A model generated the notes under the pieces. It saw nothing but the letters and a program-made list of their open reading frames with translations, was not told the origin of the DNA and did not search any database. Shown in pieces: positions 38,330-52,058 of a stretch of DNA of 64,000 nt (within the stretch, counting starts at the first letter, position 1; every line of letters starts with the position of its first letter). This stretch comes from Arsenophonus sp052171275 (GTDB lineage Bacteria > Pseudomonadota > Gammaproteobacteria > Enterobacterales > Enterobacteriaceae), in NCBI GenBank assembly GCA_052171275.1, contig CM125795.1, forward strand, positions 1,178,001 to 1,242,000, read 5' to 3'. The translations under genes and the position numbers were made by a program.

Positions 38330-41300
38330 TTAATTACTATTTTGTAAATACAACAAAATTGGTATTATATACTTTTAAAATAAAATTATATAATTAAATA
38401 ATTTTAAATATAATTTAGTATAAAATAAATAATTCATCAGTATTTTTTTTGAAAATATCATATTTTGAAATATATAAAATAAAAATAAGTATAAAAGATA
38501 TATTTACGATATTTTATTATTTATATTATATTATAAATATTAAAATTTAATTTATTCTGTTAAAATTTTTATAATTTACATTATATTTATATTTTATAAA
38601 AATTAATTAATTCTATTTATTATTATTTTATTAGATAAAAAAAATCAAGAATAATGATCAATTATTAATAAAAAAAACTAAAATAAAAAGAGTAGTTTTA
38701 TATTAAAAATATATAATCTAAATAATATTAAATAAAAATTGAATTTTTAAAAATAATTAAAATATCTAAAAATTCAGTAACAAACAAATAAATAACATTT
38801 ATATTAAAATTTTATATATGATATATTTAATTAAATAACTAATTTCATCTGGAATATTAATTTATTTTATCGATTTAATTAGTAAATATAAAATATTTAT
38901 TAATATTATTTATTTAAGTAAGTAGTATGAAATAATAATAATTATTATTAAAAATAATTTTAATTATATTAATAGGTTTCTTTTCTATTTAATAAACTCT
39001 TATAGAGATTATTTATAAAAATATATTTTATATCTTAAAATTATTAATAGTTTTGATAACTATTATTTTTTCTTATAAATATAAATATTATTTTATCCTA
39101 AAACTAAAATTGTTAAAATAAAAATAATTTATATAATAAAATAATTTATCTTTATTAAAATGCTTATAAATTTATAATATATTTTTATTTTATAAATTAA
39201 TTTTTATTAAGTTTCCATAGAATACTATATTAATAAGTATATTTTAAAATAAGATTACTTTAGCTCTAAGATTATATAGAGGTATTTAAGTACATCACTT
39301 TTATTACTATAATGTCTATAGTTTTTTTACTATATCATAAAAACTAAATTATAAATATTTAAATTTTATATATTTTAAATATTTAATTCTAATTACCATA
39401 ACATAACTAAATATCAGTATATTATTTATTTATAATAATAAAAATATACTTACTATTATATTAAATTTAAACCACTTATCTTAAATATTCATTTTATTTT
39501 ATAAGTTTATATCAATCTAAATTAATTTTAAAATAAAAGTTAAAAATATTTATTTTTTTATTAACTAATATTAATTAACATTAATTATTTTTCATAGTAT
39601 TAATAATAAAATACTAGCGAGAGGTTAAATATTGATAATAAAGATAATAACAAGTATAGTAAGTTATATATGCATTTGATTAATAAATATTTTAACTATC
39701 TATATAATAGATATCACTTATTTAATTTAATCAAAATATTATATCATTGTAATTTTCAATTGTTTAAAAAATAAGCTGATAATATTTTATATATTATTAT
39801 ATAATATCAATTTATAAACAATTTTTATATTTTAATTCTAAATATTATATTATTAGATTTATATATCTTTATATGTTTAATAACTAAAATCGTTTTATAT
39901 CTAGATTAATTTCATTATTTAAAAAAATAGTAATAATTTATAACTTGAATGATTATTAAATAATCTCATTTGATTAATTTTGTAATATTATTTTATTTAT
40001 GTTTTTGAAACAACAGAGAATCAATGTTTTCTTTTGTTTGTTAACTGATAATTAAATTATATAATGATTAATTTAGTTTTTTACATTTAAAGATATGATA
40101 TATTAATAATATAATTTTTAATTTAAAACGTTTTAATAATGTATTTAGAATACAAATAATTATATATTAATCGATAAAAATAATAATAAATTATAATTTT
40201 AAAAATAAAATATTATTTATGTAATAATAAAAATTTTTTGTTATAATAGTTTATTTAGTTAGAATATTATTTTCTATAAATTAATTTTTCTAAAAAATCA
40301 AAATATTCATTATTAATGAACTTAAAATAAATTTAAAATATCAATAATAAAACAATTAATAAGTATTAATAATTAAGATAAAAATTTCAAAATATCTATC
40401 GATAAATCTAATATTTACATTATCTATAATTCATGATATTTCTATATAAAGAAATTTTAAATTAATAAATTAACATCTATTATTCATATAATATTTTAGA
40501 TATAATATCTTACTTAAGTTATTATTAAATAACTAAAAGAATTTTTATATTTATATAATTTTATATAGCAACTTTAATTTTTTAACTTTTCTTTTTATAT
40601 CAATAAACAATATTTAAAATATTAATTTCAATCACATTTAATAATAAAATAATCTATTTATTAATATATTTTTATATAATTCATGTTAAATTTTAATTTT
40701 TAAAGTTATTTCTATTTTAAAATATGATATAGATTGATTATTTTTAAAAATATGTAATTATAATTATATTGTTATTTTTATATATAGATATATGATGTAT
40801 ATATAAAATATTTTTTAAACTTTATTAAAAGTTTATGTAGTTTCGTATTAAAATAATAAATACGTTTATAATTTATATTCTAGTAATAAAAATCATTGAT
40901 ATTAACTTAAAAATTAAATTTTTTTTAAAAAAATAAAATAATTAAAAATTTGATTTATCTTATAATAATTAAAAATTTTTCTTGATTAAAAATAATTATT
41001 TTTCTTTTTAAGACTAATAAAAAATATAAATAAATAGAAAGAATAGTGGTATACATACTTAAAATTATTTTTATTTTTTTAAATAAAACTTAATTTAATC
41101 TAATTTATGTAAAAAAAATTTTTATTAACCTTTAAAACACAAATATTAATTTTAATTTCATTATGCTTTATCATAAATAAAATAACTTGATATTTTATAT
41201 ATTAATAATAATATCTATATCTTATTTATATTTAATATTAATTTGAAAAGTGATAAAGTTATATTAATTTAATACTTAATTAATATATTTTATATTTTTA

Positions 41301-42369
41301 AAAATATTTATTTTTATAAATTAATTAATACTAATAAGTTATTATTTTCCTAAAAATTTTTTAAAAAATATAGATTAAATCAAGAAAAGTATATATAGTT
41401 CAAATTTATTTGATGATTTATATTTAATAATAATTAAATCTCAAATTTTTAAACTAAATATATATAAGATAAATATTTAAAAATATAAGATATAAAAAAT
41501 TATAATTCCTTACATTTAGTCGAATAAAGTTATTAGGATAAAAATCAATCTCATTGAATATTTAACGATTTAATAAAATAAGATTTATATCTTATATCCA
41601 TTTTTTACTATCTAGTATAGAATGAATATAGATAAATAATAGTTCATGAAAATATTATGAAAAATATTGTTCAGTTATATAAATAAAAATAAATTATCTA
41701 TACTTCTTCAAACCTATTAGTTAAATAGATTATTTTTAAATAAAAAAATATAAGTAAATAATATTTTGTGATATAAAACTATAGGTATATTCATTTCTAA
41801 TAATTTTCATCGTATTATTTTTATAAATTACATATTTAAATATGTATTCTTTAAATGCTATTTAGCATACTATTCTTTTATTCTTTTATTAAAAAATATT
41901 TTAAGAAAAATCCATATTTTCAATTAACAATATAGTGTTAAATCATTATTAGAAATTTTACGATAATAAGAAATTTTTTATTTATTTCTTTCATTATTTA
42001 TATGAAATTTCCTATAAAAATAAAATCTATATTTATTTTCATTAATTATCTGTTCTTTTATATTCGTTTTAAAATTTTTTTAAAAAAAAATTAAAAACTC
42101 ATTAATTTAATAAAGAATAATTAATTAATTTATTAAGTTTAATATAAATTGATTAATATATTTTATAAGTTTATGCAGTTTATAAAAACAATTATAAGTA
42201 ACCTAAATTAATCTATTAATTAGTTATATAAATAAAATTGTTAAAAAATTTACTTTAAGTTTAATAAAGTAATTCATAACTTTTAGATCATCATAAACTA
42301 TATTTTACTTTAGGTATAATGTACGTATTATACGATATAGATTTTTTATAGTTATCAAAAGGTATTATA

Positions 42370-42438
42370 ATGGTCTATTATGTTTTATTAACATATTTAA
42401 TTAGAATTAATATGAAAACTATGTCTTTCAATATTTAA
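42370..42438 (+). CDS. Possible 22-codon small protein
   Basis: AAAGG lies seven bases before the ATG of the frame MVYYVLLTYLIRINMKTMSFNI, which has a hydrophobic N-terminal half. About 60 bases upstream is a GC-richer element with TATAAT inside gtataat...attatac. No family is recognised. In such A/T-rich sequence a frame of this size is easily accidental, so I rate it low. Confidence 0.15.
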   Translation: MVYYVLLTYLIRINMKTMSFNI

Positions 42439-45400
42439 ATAAAATGAAATATGATCTAAGTATTTTATACTTAGCTATAAAAAGATATTTTACCTAAAAT
42501 TAACGTATTGAATTTTAAGAATTTGAAAAATAGATATCTTAATTCATTTTTAGCTATTTAATTTTAATACAAATTAAATTATGATGTTTTATCCAATTGT
42601 AGGATAGAATAAATCAAGATAAATATATATCTTTATATCTTATAAATTTATTAGATTATTTTTTAATATATGTATAATTTATTTAAAATTAAATTTGTTA
42701 TAAATGACTAAATAATAAACCAGTTGTTTTATTAAGTGATACATAACATAATGATCACTTAATAAATTTATAGATCTGATAAAAGAGTATTTGAAGTGTT
42801 CATAAAAACTTTTATAATTGAAAAGTTATTTCTATTTTTTAAAAAAAATTTTTTTAAAAATAAATCTTTTATAATAAAGACTATTAATTTTTAAATAAAA
42901 TAGCTATATCTATTATTTTTATTATTAATAATAAGTTAAAAATTAACTTTGTTATTCATTTAATAAAAATAATACTTAAAAATAGATGATCCACATAAAT
43001 ATAAAGACTTTGATTATAAATTATAAATAGGTTTATTAATTAGTAAAAATAATAAATTATAAATTATAAGAATTTACCAAAAAATGATAACTATTAAGTA
43101 AAATTTATTAATTTTACTATAAAACTAAATATTGGAATGTATATAAATACCTTAATTAAGGATATTAAAAATATGAAATATCATAATATGAGAAAAATAT
43201 TCTATAATATATAGTTAATCTTGAAGATTATTTAAATATTAACATATTTAAAATAAATAAATATAAATATAACTTTTATATCTATGATAAAATTTAATAA
43301 ACTTCAGAATATTAAATTAAACAGTATAAATTAAATAATTCAGAAAATAGATTATTATATAATAATGAACTTATTAATGATTATAATTAGTAAATATATT
43401 AATTAACCAATAAAAATCTATAATATTTACTTACATAGTAAAACATAAACTTTTTAATTATAAAAAACAAATAAGCAACAAAAAGCTAAATAAACTGAAA
43501 ATTAATTTAATTAATTTTATAGAAAATTAATTATAAAAATAAGGATTTACATCAAGATAAATATTGTTTAATTAATATTTGAAATTGATCATTAAATATA
43601 ATTTATTATATATTTGATTATTACTAAGATATAAAAATCTTAAACTATTTTAAAATTAATAGAAATATATGAAATTATATTAAAAATCAAATTTAAAAAT
43701 GTAGATCTTTTATTAATATTATTTTGAATGATAATATATATAACTTTCTTATTTATTTTATCTGTATAATGGCTAAAAGAATAAAAAATATTGTAAAAAT
43801 ATTTATAAATTAAACTTTTATTATTTATTGAGTTTATCGATGTTACTCAATATTATTATATAATTTATATTTGAATATTTATCGTATTAATTGTCAATAG
43901 TTTTTAGAAAAAAAGATAAAACTATACGTAGTATATTTATAAATTATTACTTAAATTAATATTGCTATTTAATATCAGCATTTTATTATAAATAATAATT
44001 TATAATAAAATATATATTAATTTGCAAAAAAATAAAAAACTAATAACTAGTTTGATAATAATAATTAATTAATATTTTATTTAATAAATATATTTACTAA
44101 CTTATTGATTATTTAGTTTTTTTATTATTCATTCATATATAATAGATTATTAACTATAGATAGTTTAACTAGGCATCAGTAATTTTTACTATTTATTTAA
44201 TTTAACTATTATCTTGGTAATAATTTTTATTATTGAATAGTCAATAATAAAAGATAGTATCTATTGATACTAATCATCTTTAGTAAATCTAGTTAATATT
44301 ATTATATTATAGTAATTAATTAAATAATATTATCAATGTAATTATCTTTTATGGATGAAAAATTATAATATATATTTTATAATAGATTATATTTATTCTA
44401 ATAAATAAATATAAAATTTACAAATAGTTTTTAAAAATCATATTTTACTTTGAAATATCTGTGATAACAATTAAACATATTATTAATTAAATAATTGTGA
44501 TTTTTAATGTTATATCTTAAATTAAAATTATGCTATATAATCTTATCAACTCTTCTACTATTTTATAAAACATTGTTTAAATCGATTAAAATAATATAAT
44601 AAATCTTAAAAAATATTTAATTATCCGAATAGGCATAGAATAAATATTCTCTTCTTTAATATTTATTAAAAGAAAAAATCATTTTTATAAATATATTAAA
44701 GTTAAATTTTATTTAACATTGCTACGTTATTATATTGATATTTACTGATTAATAGAATACTATAAATGAAGAATATTAGAAGTATCACTTTTATTTCATT
44801 CACTTGAAGATACGAATTATATTTATATTTTATAAAGTTATATTATAGATAAACTATACGTATTAAAATGACTTATTTTCTATTTAAAATAGGAATATAT
44901 TGCTAATTTTTTATTATAAAAAACTTTAAATGCGTGATAATATATCAATCAATAAATAATTGAAATTATTTCTTTATTTAAAATCTTTTTTATCATGAGT
45001 GTTTTATAAAATCATAAAATAAATCGTAAATTTTACTATATAATTAACTATTTACTAGTTAATGAAAATATTATATAAGATTATTTATTCTTCTGTTATT
45101 ATTTGAGTTTTTAATATAAAAAGAGTTTTTAGTGAATTTTTATCTTTTATTATTATCAAAGATATCATATTTAAAACTAATATTAAAAGTAAGAATAAAA
45201 CGTTAATCGATAATCTCTTTCACTATTATAATTTAGTATAAAATTATATATATTTTTAATATAATAAATATTTGTTATTAAACGAAACTATCTTAAATTA
45301 TGTTTTAATTATATTATTTTATTTCTTATATTCATTTTAATTTTGATAAACTCTCTATGAGAGAAAATAGCATAATTTATCATTCAATATCTTGCTATAA

Positions 45401-45829
45401 GATAGTGAATTATGATATTAAATTTATTTATCAATAAATATTTTAAATTAAATATAAAGTAATTTTTTTAAAATACTGATATTTTCTATACTACTTTTTT
45501 TGATTTTTACTTTTATTATAACTTTAAAATTAAAAAAACTTATTTCTTTATTGTATTTAACTAACATCTTTATCTATAAAGATGTTATTAAAAAATTAAT
45601 AAATTATAGAAAACTGTAGACTAAATAATTTAATTTAACATCATAATCGAATAAAAAACTTATGATTAATTTAACTGTATATATATAGATTAATACTTTT
45701 TATTTTCTTATTAAATTTAATAATTATATTTTTTCTTAGTTTGTGTAAATAAAATTTATTATTTTAATAATAAATTTACTTATTAATAATAATCCTTTAT
45801 TTATTTAAATATGAAATATAATAGTTAGT

Positions 45830-47122
45830 TTAACTCAAATATTCTAATCCTTCTATATATGGGCGTAAAATTTCAGGTATTTGAATACGTCCATCAGCTT
45901 GTTGATAATTTTCCATAACAGCTATCAATGTGCGACCAACAGCTAGACCTGAACCATTTACAGTATGAACAAATTGTAGTTTTTTGTTATTTTTATAACG
46001 TAAACGTGCTTTCATACGTCTCGCTTGAAAATCTTTAGTGTTTGAACAAGAAGAGATTTCAATATAAGTATTTCTGCTCGGTAGCCATACTTCAAGATCG
46101 TATGTTTTACAAGCAGAAAAACCCATATCGCCAGTACATAAAATTATTTTACGATATGGCAATTTTAATAATTGTAATACCTTTTCTGCATGGCTGGTTA
46201 ATTCTTCTAGTGCTGCCATAGACGTTCTAGGATCGACTATTTGTACTAATTCAACCTTATCAAATTGATGCATACGAATTAGACCACGGGTATCAAGACC
46301 ATAAGAACCAGCTTCAGAACGAAAACAAGGAGTATGTGATGTTAGTCTTAATGGTAATATATCCGCTGATAAGATTTCATTACTTACTAAATTAGTCATA
46401 GGTACTTCTGCTGTTGGAATTAAAGCATATTGTTGATTCGATATTTTATCTTTTAATGGTTTAGTGTGAAAAAGATCATCACTAAATTTTGGTAGTTGCC
46501 CAGTACCATAAAGAGTTTTATGATTTACTAAATATGGAACATATGTTTCTACATAACCATGTTGTCCGGTATGTAAATCCAACATAAATTGAGCTAATAT
46601 TCGATGTAAACGTGCAATATGTCCTTTCATGATCACAAATCTAGAACCAGTAATCTTTACTGCGTTAGGAAAATCTAAACCACTAATTAATTCACCTAAT
46701 GTTACATGATCTTTGATAGAAAAATTATACTTTCGCGGATTACCCCAACGACTTATTTCAATATTATCATTTTTATCCTTACCATTTTGCACACTTTCAT
46801 CAGGCAAATTAGGTAAATTTAAGGAAATATTCCGAATATTATCTTGTATATTTATTAGTTTATTTTTAGTCTTATGAAGTTCCTCATTACACTGATTAAC
46901 TTCATTACATAATGACTCAATATTTTCACCATGCGCTTTCGTTATACCAATTGTCTTCGAGATTGAGTTTCGTTTTGCTTGTAAAATTTCCATTTTAATT
47001 TGTAAATATTTGCACTCTTTTTCTAGTTTACGAAATTTCTTTACATCTAAAATAAACCCTCTACGACTTAGTTTTTCAGCAACTGAGTCTAATTCATTGC
47101 GTAGCAAATTTGGATCAAGCAT
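45830..47122 (-). CDS. serS: Seryl-tRNA synthetase, class II
   Basis: SerRS charges tRNA-Ser and serves the selenocysteine tRNA where present. The product is 430 residues, the E. coli length. The N-terminal antiparallel coiled-coil tRNA-binding arm spans about 30-105 (Lys/Glu-rich). The core has TAEVPMTNL, motif 2 CFRSEAGSYGLDTRGLIRMH and motif 3 NGSGLAVGRTLIAVMENYQ. I start it at ATG 47122 (MLDPNLLRNE), which matches E. coli and follows AGG. The 22 extra codons of open frame upstream are not conserved. The stop is UAA. In E. coli serS lies just beyond lolA-rarA; here it is separated on the far side of infA, indicating a rearrangement. Confidence 0.96.
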   Translation of the reverse strand: MLDPNLLRNELDSVAEKLSRRGFILDVKKFRKLEKECKYLQIKMEILQAKRNSISKTIGITKAHGENIESLCNEVNQCNEELHKTKNKLINIQDNIRNISLNLPNLPDESVQNGKDKNDNIEISRWGNPRKYNFSIKDHVTLGELISGLDFPNAVKITGSRFVIMKGHIARLHRILAQFMLDLHTGQHGYVETYVPYLVNHKTLYGTGQLPKFSDDLFHTKPLKDKISNQQYALIPTAEVPMTNLVSNEILSADILPLRLTSHTPCFRSEAGSYGLDTRGLIRMHQFDKVELVQIVDPRTSMAALEELTSHAEKVLQLLKLPYRKIILCTGDMGFSACKTYDLEVWLPSRNTYIEISSCSNTKDFQARRMKARLRYKNNKKLQFVHTVNGSGLAVGRTLIAVMENYQQADGRIQIPEILRPYIEGLEYLS

Positions 47123-48840
47123 ACATAACCTATAATAATTTTTAATTAAAAATAAAAATATGTCAGTATTATATTTTCTGATCATCAACCACTTTATAAA
47201 AAAATTAATTACATTGTTAATTTGAATTTTTAATGATACTATTTTATTAAACTATTTTGAGTTTAATATATCATCAAGAATAATTTTTGCCAATTTTTCT
47301 TTTTAAATTACATTTAAATAATAATTAATAAACGCTTTTATCTTTAAATATAAATATAATTTACTTGATATTCTTATGTTTATTTAAATTTAAAATTTTT
47401 TAAAAGGTTATTGGTTTATTTATTTATTAAATATTAGTACATATAAAATATGAAATAATTTCATCTAAAAATTTTTAATATTAATATGAATATACTTAAA
47501 AGTTATTTAAATAAAATTATGATGATTTAAATATTATGAGATATAATATATATAAATAAATATTATACCATTTAATTTTATATTAAAACTATTTCATCTC
47601 TTGCATAATTAAATAAATTGAATCTAAAATAATTTTATTATTTACTTAAATAGAAAATGATTAAGCTTAATGTTATTTTTTATGTTATTTATAGATAAAT
47701 TAAAATATATGGTTATTTATTTATCAAAAAAATTTTAATAAATTTTATAGATTTTTTATAATATCATATATATCTTATATATCATACAAAATACTTTTTA
47801 ACTTATTTTTAAATATATCAGAAAATTTTATATATTATATATATTATAATACTTTTATAAATACAAGTTTAGCATCTCTATTCAATTTCAGATATTTTAT
47901 GTATTTTTTTATTTTATTAAGTATTGTATATATAACTATAAATAAATTATTTTTCCATAATTTACTTTAAAATAATTTAAGATTCTTGTTAGAATAAATT
48001 AAAGTAAATAAATTCTAATATATCTTATACTAAATAAATATTTTTCAATAAAAATTATTATAAAATTTTAAATATATGATTTTTATAGAAAAAATTAATT
48101 TTAAGAGATATATGTTATACATATTTAAATTTTAAATTAAACTAATTAAATGCAACTATTCAGTATTATTTATATGATTAACTTTTTTTAAGTTATTATA
48201 AAGAACTTATAATAAAAAAAATAATTAATAAAAAGTATTAATAAAAATTAAAGATTTTATTGATAAAAATTTATTTATGAGATAACATATTTTATCTAAA
48301 ATACATAAATAATTATTAAATATATAAAATTTTATATAAATATCCTCATGAGTATATAAAATATTAAAGTAAGAAATAATTTTAACGTAATAAGAGTAAA
48401 AATATTACTTTGTTTAGTTTTATTATATATAGTGATTTAGAAAATAATCAATATTTATTAAATTAATTACTTATTATTAATTTATTTCATATAAATATAC
48501 TTATTGGTTTAAAGAATAAATTTGAAATAAGAATATAATATTTATTATAAGATGGTATTAAAAAGATTAAATAATGATTAAATGTTATATTAGTAATTTA
48601 TTTATTGATAGATGATATTATAAATTGATATAATATTAATAATATTTTTTTTAAAAAATATTGAAAATACAAGAATAGTATATAAATTTCTTATTTATTA
48701 TTTTTTACATTTATTAAAATAGGTTTATTAATTTAGATAATAAACAGTAAATATGTTGTTTATAAAAAATATATTGGTTAAATTGATGTTTAAAATATAA
48801 TACAAAATTAATTTGTATAGTTATATATATCGGAATATAT

Positions 48841-48877
48841 CATGCGTTGATATATAACTTTTTTATTAGAAATAAAC
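48841..48877 (+). repeat. Dispersed repeat A, copy 2
   Basis: It carries the same exact 15-mer catgcgttgatatat as 25800-25814 and a similar 22-base tail ending aaataaac. There is no gene nearby. Confidence 0.45.
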
Positions 48878-50828
48878 GAATAAAATAACTAGTTATTCGC
48901 TAGTATTATCATTAATTAGTATTAAGAATTTAATTAAAATAAAAATAAAAGTAATATTCAAATTCTTACAAAAATAAAATAAATCTTAAATAGTAGTTAG
49001 ATCACCATAATGGTTCTGAACTTTTATTGATAGCTAAAATAAGTATATTGACTGATAACGATAACTATTTGCCATAGTTTTTTTAAAAAAACTAAAATAT
49101 TCATGAAATAATTAAACTATAGTGAATAATCTATTTAAAATAACTATTTAAAATAGATATATATATAAGATATAAAATAAATAGAAGTATAAAATATATA
49201 GATATATTTTACTATAAATGTTAATAAATATCATTAGGATAATTTATTTATATTCTAGTGTTTTTATATTAAAATTTATCAAAAAATAATAATATAATGT
49301 TTGCATAGTATTTCATTTGATAGAAAATTACTAATTAAACGCTAAAAATACAAAGTATTTAATTAAAATTATTAAAAAAATTTGACGAATTATTATAGAT
49401 TATAAATTAAAATACCTAATAATCTGATGTAAAAAATTCGTTTTTTAAAAAATGCTTTTTTTTTACATATCATTCATAATTACAAATAAAAATGATTATC
49501 ATACTCATGATATCGTTATAAAAATAGTTAAGAGATATTTATTTACTTTCTATTTATTAAATAATGAATTTATATATTTAAATTTAAAAAAAACTAATTA
49601 AATAAACTAATTACTTTCTGATAAAAGTGTTAAAATATGAATGTTTTAGAAGTGTATTAAATATATTTTAAACTAAATAATTGGCGAATTAGGATTATTT
49701 TATATTTTTAAGAAAAAAACTTTAACTATTATTAAATAATAGAAAATAAAAAACTTTAAATTAATTTATTAAGTTTTTAATAATAATATGAATGATTGAC
49801 CTATATATTAACTTTTTAAATTAGAAAAAAAATAAAAAATATATCTTAGAATATACAATCGATATCTTAATATTAATTAAAATTATTAAAAATATAAATA
49901 ATTTATATACTATTATTTTAATAGTACTATTTTTATCAGATGAATTAATAACTCTATTCAAAATAGAGAACATTTTCTATTAACCAAAATAATACAAATA
50001 AATGAAAACAAAATGTTTATTAAAATAAGATATGACACTTACCTAATATAAATCTTAAGTAATAAAGATTTATATAAATTTAGCATAAATATGTCAATTT
50101 AGAATTAATGATATTAAGTATTAATTAATACTTTTTGAGTTATAAAATAAATTATTATCTCAATTGTTTTAATTTATTAATTATTTTATTGATATATAAT
50201 TAATATATATATTATATAATAAATAATTTGTAAAAATCAATTATTAATAAAAGAAATATAGATGATATTCTAAATTTATCTAGTTAATATTTTAATCTAT
50301 GGATTTAGTTGTTAAATACTAAATTTATATTTTTTATTGTTATAACGCTACTAATATTTTAAATATCTAAATGATGATAATTTTAATATCCATTAGTTAA
50401 AAACTATCAATCATATTATAATATAAACTAATGATTATTAATATTATATTTAACAATCTTTAATGTTTTATTAAAAAATAAACAATTCTTATACTATATA
50501 ATCACTATATAATTAAACAGTATTTAATGATATCAATAAAACTTGTTAAAATAATATTAGTATACTTTAAAATACCTTTATATGAATTTTGATAACATAC
50601 TAATAAATTTAAGATTTTTAATATTTTAAAACATCAAAGTTATTTGATAGATTAATTAAATATATAAAATATGTTTATTATTATTTTAATTATATTAATT
50701 AATAAAAGATTTATTATTTTAAATTTAATGTTTAATATCTTTTTTATTAAAATGATTATTTTAAAATACATAATAGATAATCTCTATTATCAATAGATAA
50801 GGTATCTTATCATATTTTATTTCATTTT

Positions 50829-50894
50829 CGAATATTGCTTAATAATATTTATTTCAAATATAGTTTTTCATTTTTTATCACTAATTTTTGATAT
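50829..50894 (+). repeat. Dispersed repeat B, copy 2
   Basis: This is the partner of 5617-5677, with the core ttgcttaataatattt and a similar tatcact...ttgatat end. The spacer is about five bases longer. Confidence 0.35.
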
Positions 50895-51584
50895 AACTAT
50901 TATTAATAGTAATTCTCTATCTAGTTAAAAAATTAATTAATTTTATGTATTAAAAGAAAGGATTTAAGTTTTGTTAATTGAATAAGTATTATGATATTTT
51001 ACAATAAAATATCATTTTTTTTATTTTATAAATAACAGTAATTATATTTTGTATGATAAATTATCTATTATATAATTTATTTTTTTGCTGCTTAACTTGA
51101 TATTAAAATGTTTGTTATTTAACTTTATCAAATATAAAAAAATATATTTATCTAAATTTAATTTATATATATTAATAATTAAACAGTTTTATAACTTATG
51201 ATATTTACTAATATATCTTTTAATTAATATCTTTTATATCTTTAATATTTTTAATTAAAGTATTGATATAGATCTTCTTAGTATTTATTTCTTATAAGAA
51301 AATAGAATATAATTAATGATCTTATTGCTTATAGATTTAATGATTAGTAAAGCTTTAAATCATTGATATTATAAAATAATAAATAACATTTTTTATTTAT
51401 ACCTAAAGTCTTACTAATAGTTTATTTTATATGTTTTTACATTGTGTATGCATATAAACAACAAAGTTAAAATCCAACTAAATTGTAAGAATTAAAATAT
51501 AAAACATGGTTATATTATGTTTTACTTTGCGATTAATAAATTTTGTTATATATGTATTTTAATTTTAAAAGAAGTTTTCCATTA

Positions 51585-51637
51585 TAGATTATCATAAAAC
51601 AATTTTATTGTAACAAAAATTGTTTTATGATAATCTA
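51585..51637. repeat. Perfect inverted repeat, 22-bp arms
   Basis: The arms 51585-51606 and 51616-51637 flank a 9-base loop. Stem pairs include some G:C. It resembles a terminator stem without a U-run and may mark the end of a lost gene. Confidence 0.7.
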
Positions 51638-52016
51638 ACAGTATCTTCAATAATCTATTTCTCTCTAATAACTAATTTATTATAAATTGTTTAAGTAAAA
51701 AATAATCGAATTGATAATAAAAGTTGTTTATAAATCATCTTAATATAAAATACTTTATATATATTAAAATTAATACTATATTTTATAAAATATTAAATCT
51801 ATATAAAATACAGATAAAAATACAATGGAGATGACTATATAAAATATTTTTTATTAATATATATTAATTAGATAAAATTTTAAAATAAATAAATAAAGTT
51901 ATTATCTGTGTTAATAGAATATATAGAAAAAATAATTAAATTTTTATCATTAATTATGTTTATGTTATCAAGACCAATATAATAGCGTTCTATCTTAAAT
52001 GAATTTTATAATATGA

Positions 52017-52058
52017 GTTAAGAATATATAGTTAAGAAGATATAGTTAAGAAGATATA
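52017..52058 (+). repeat. 14-base tandem repeat gttaagaagatata, three copies
   Basis: Copies lie at 52017-52030 (one change), 52031-52044 and 52045-52058. The last two are identical, so the duplication is fairly recent. Confidence 0.75.

Larger units (their letters stand above)
35411..45829. other. 10.4 kb gene desert between infA and serS
   Basis: This is the longest stretch without a gene. Apart from the infA terminator it holds a GC-richer patch with two short relic-like frames (36713-36848), 14-base tandem repeats (38291-38329) and a possible 22-codon frame with a ribosome site (42370-42438). No tRNA, rRNA or mobile element is recognisable. Confidence 0.6.

Noticed and set aside
47123..47188. 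Twenty-two extra codons at the start of serS
   Set aside because: They are not conserved. MLDPNLLRNE at 47122 is the family start.
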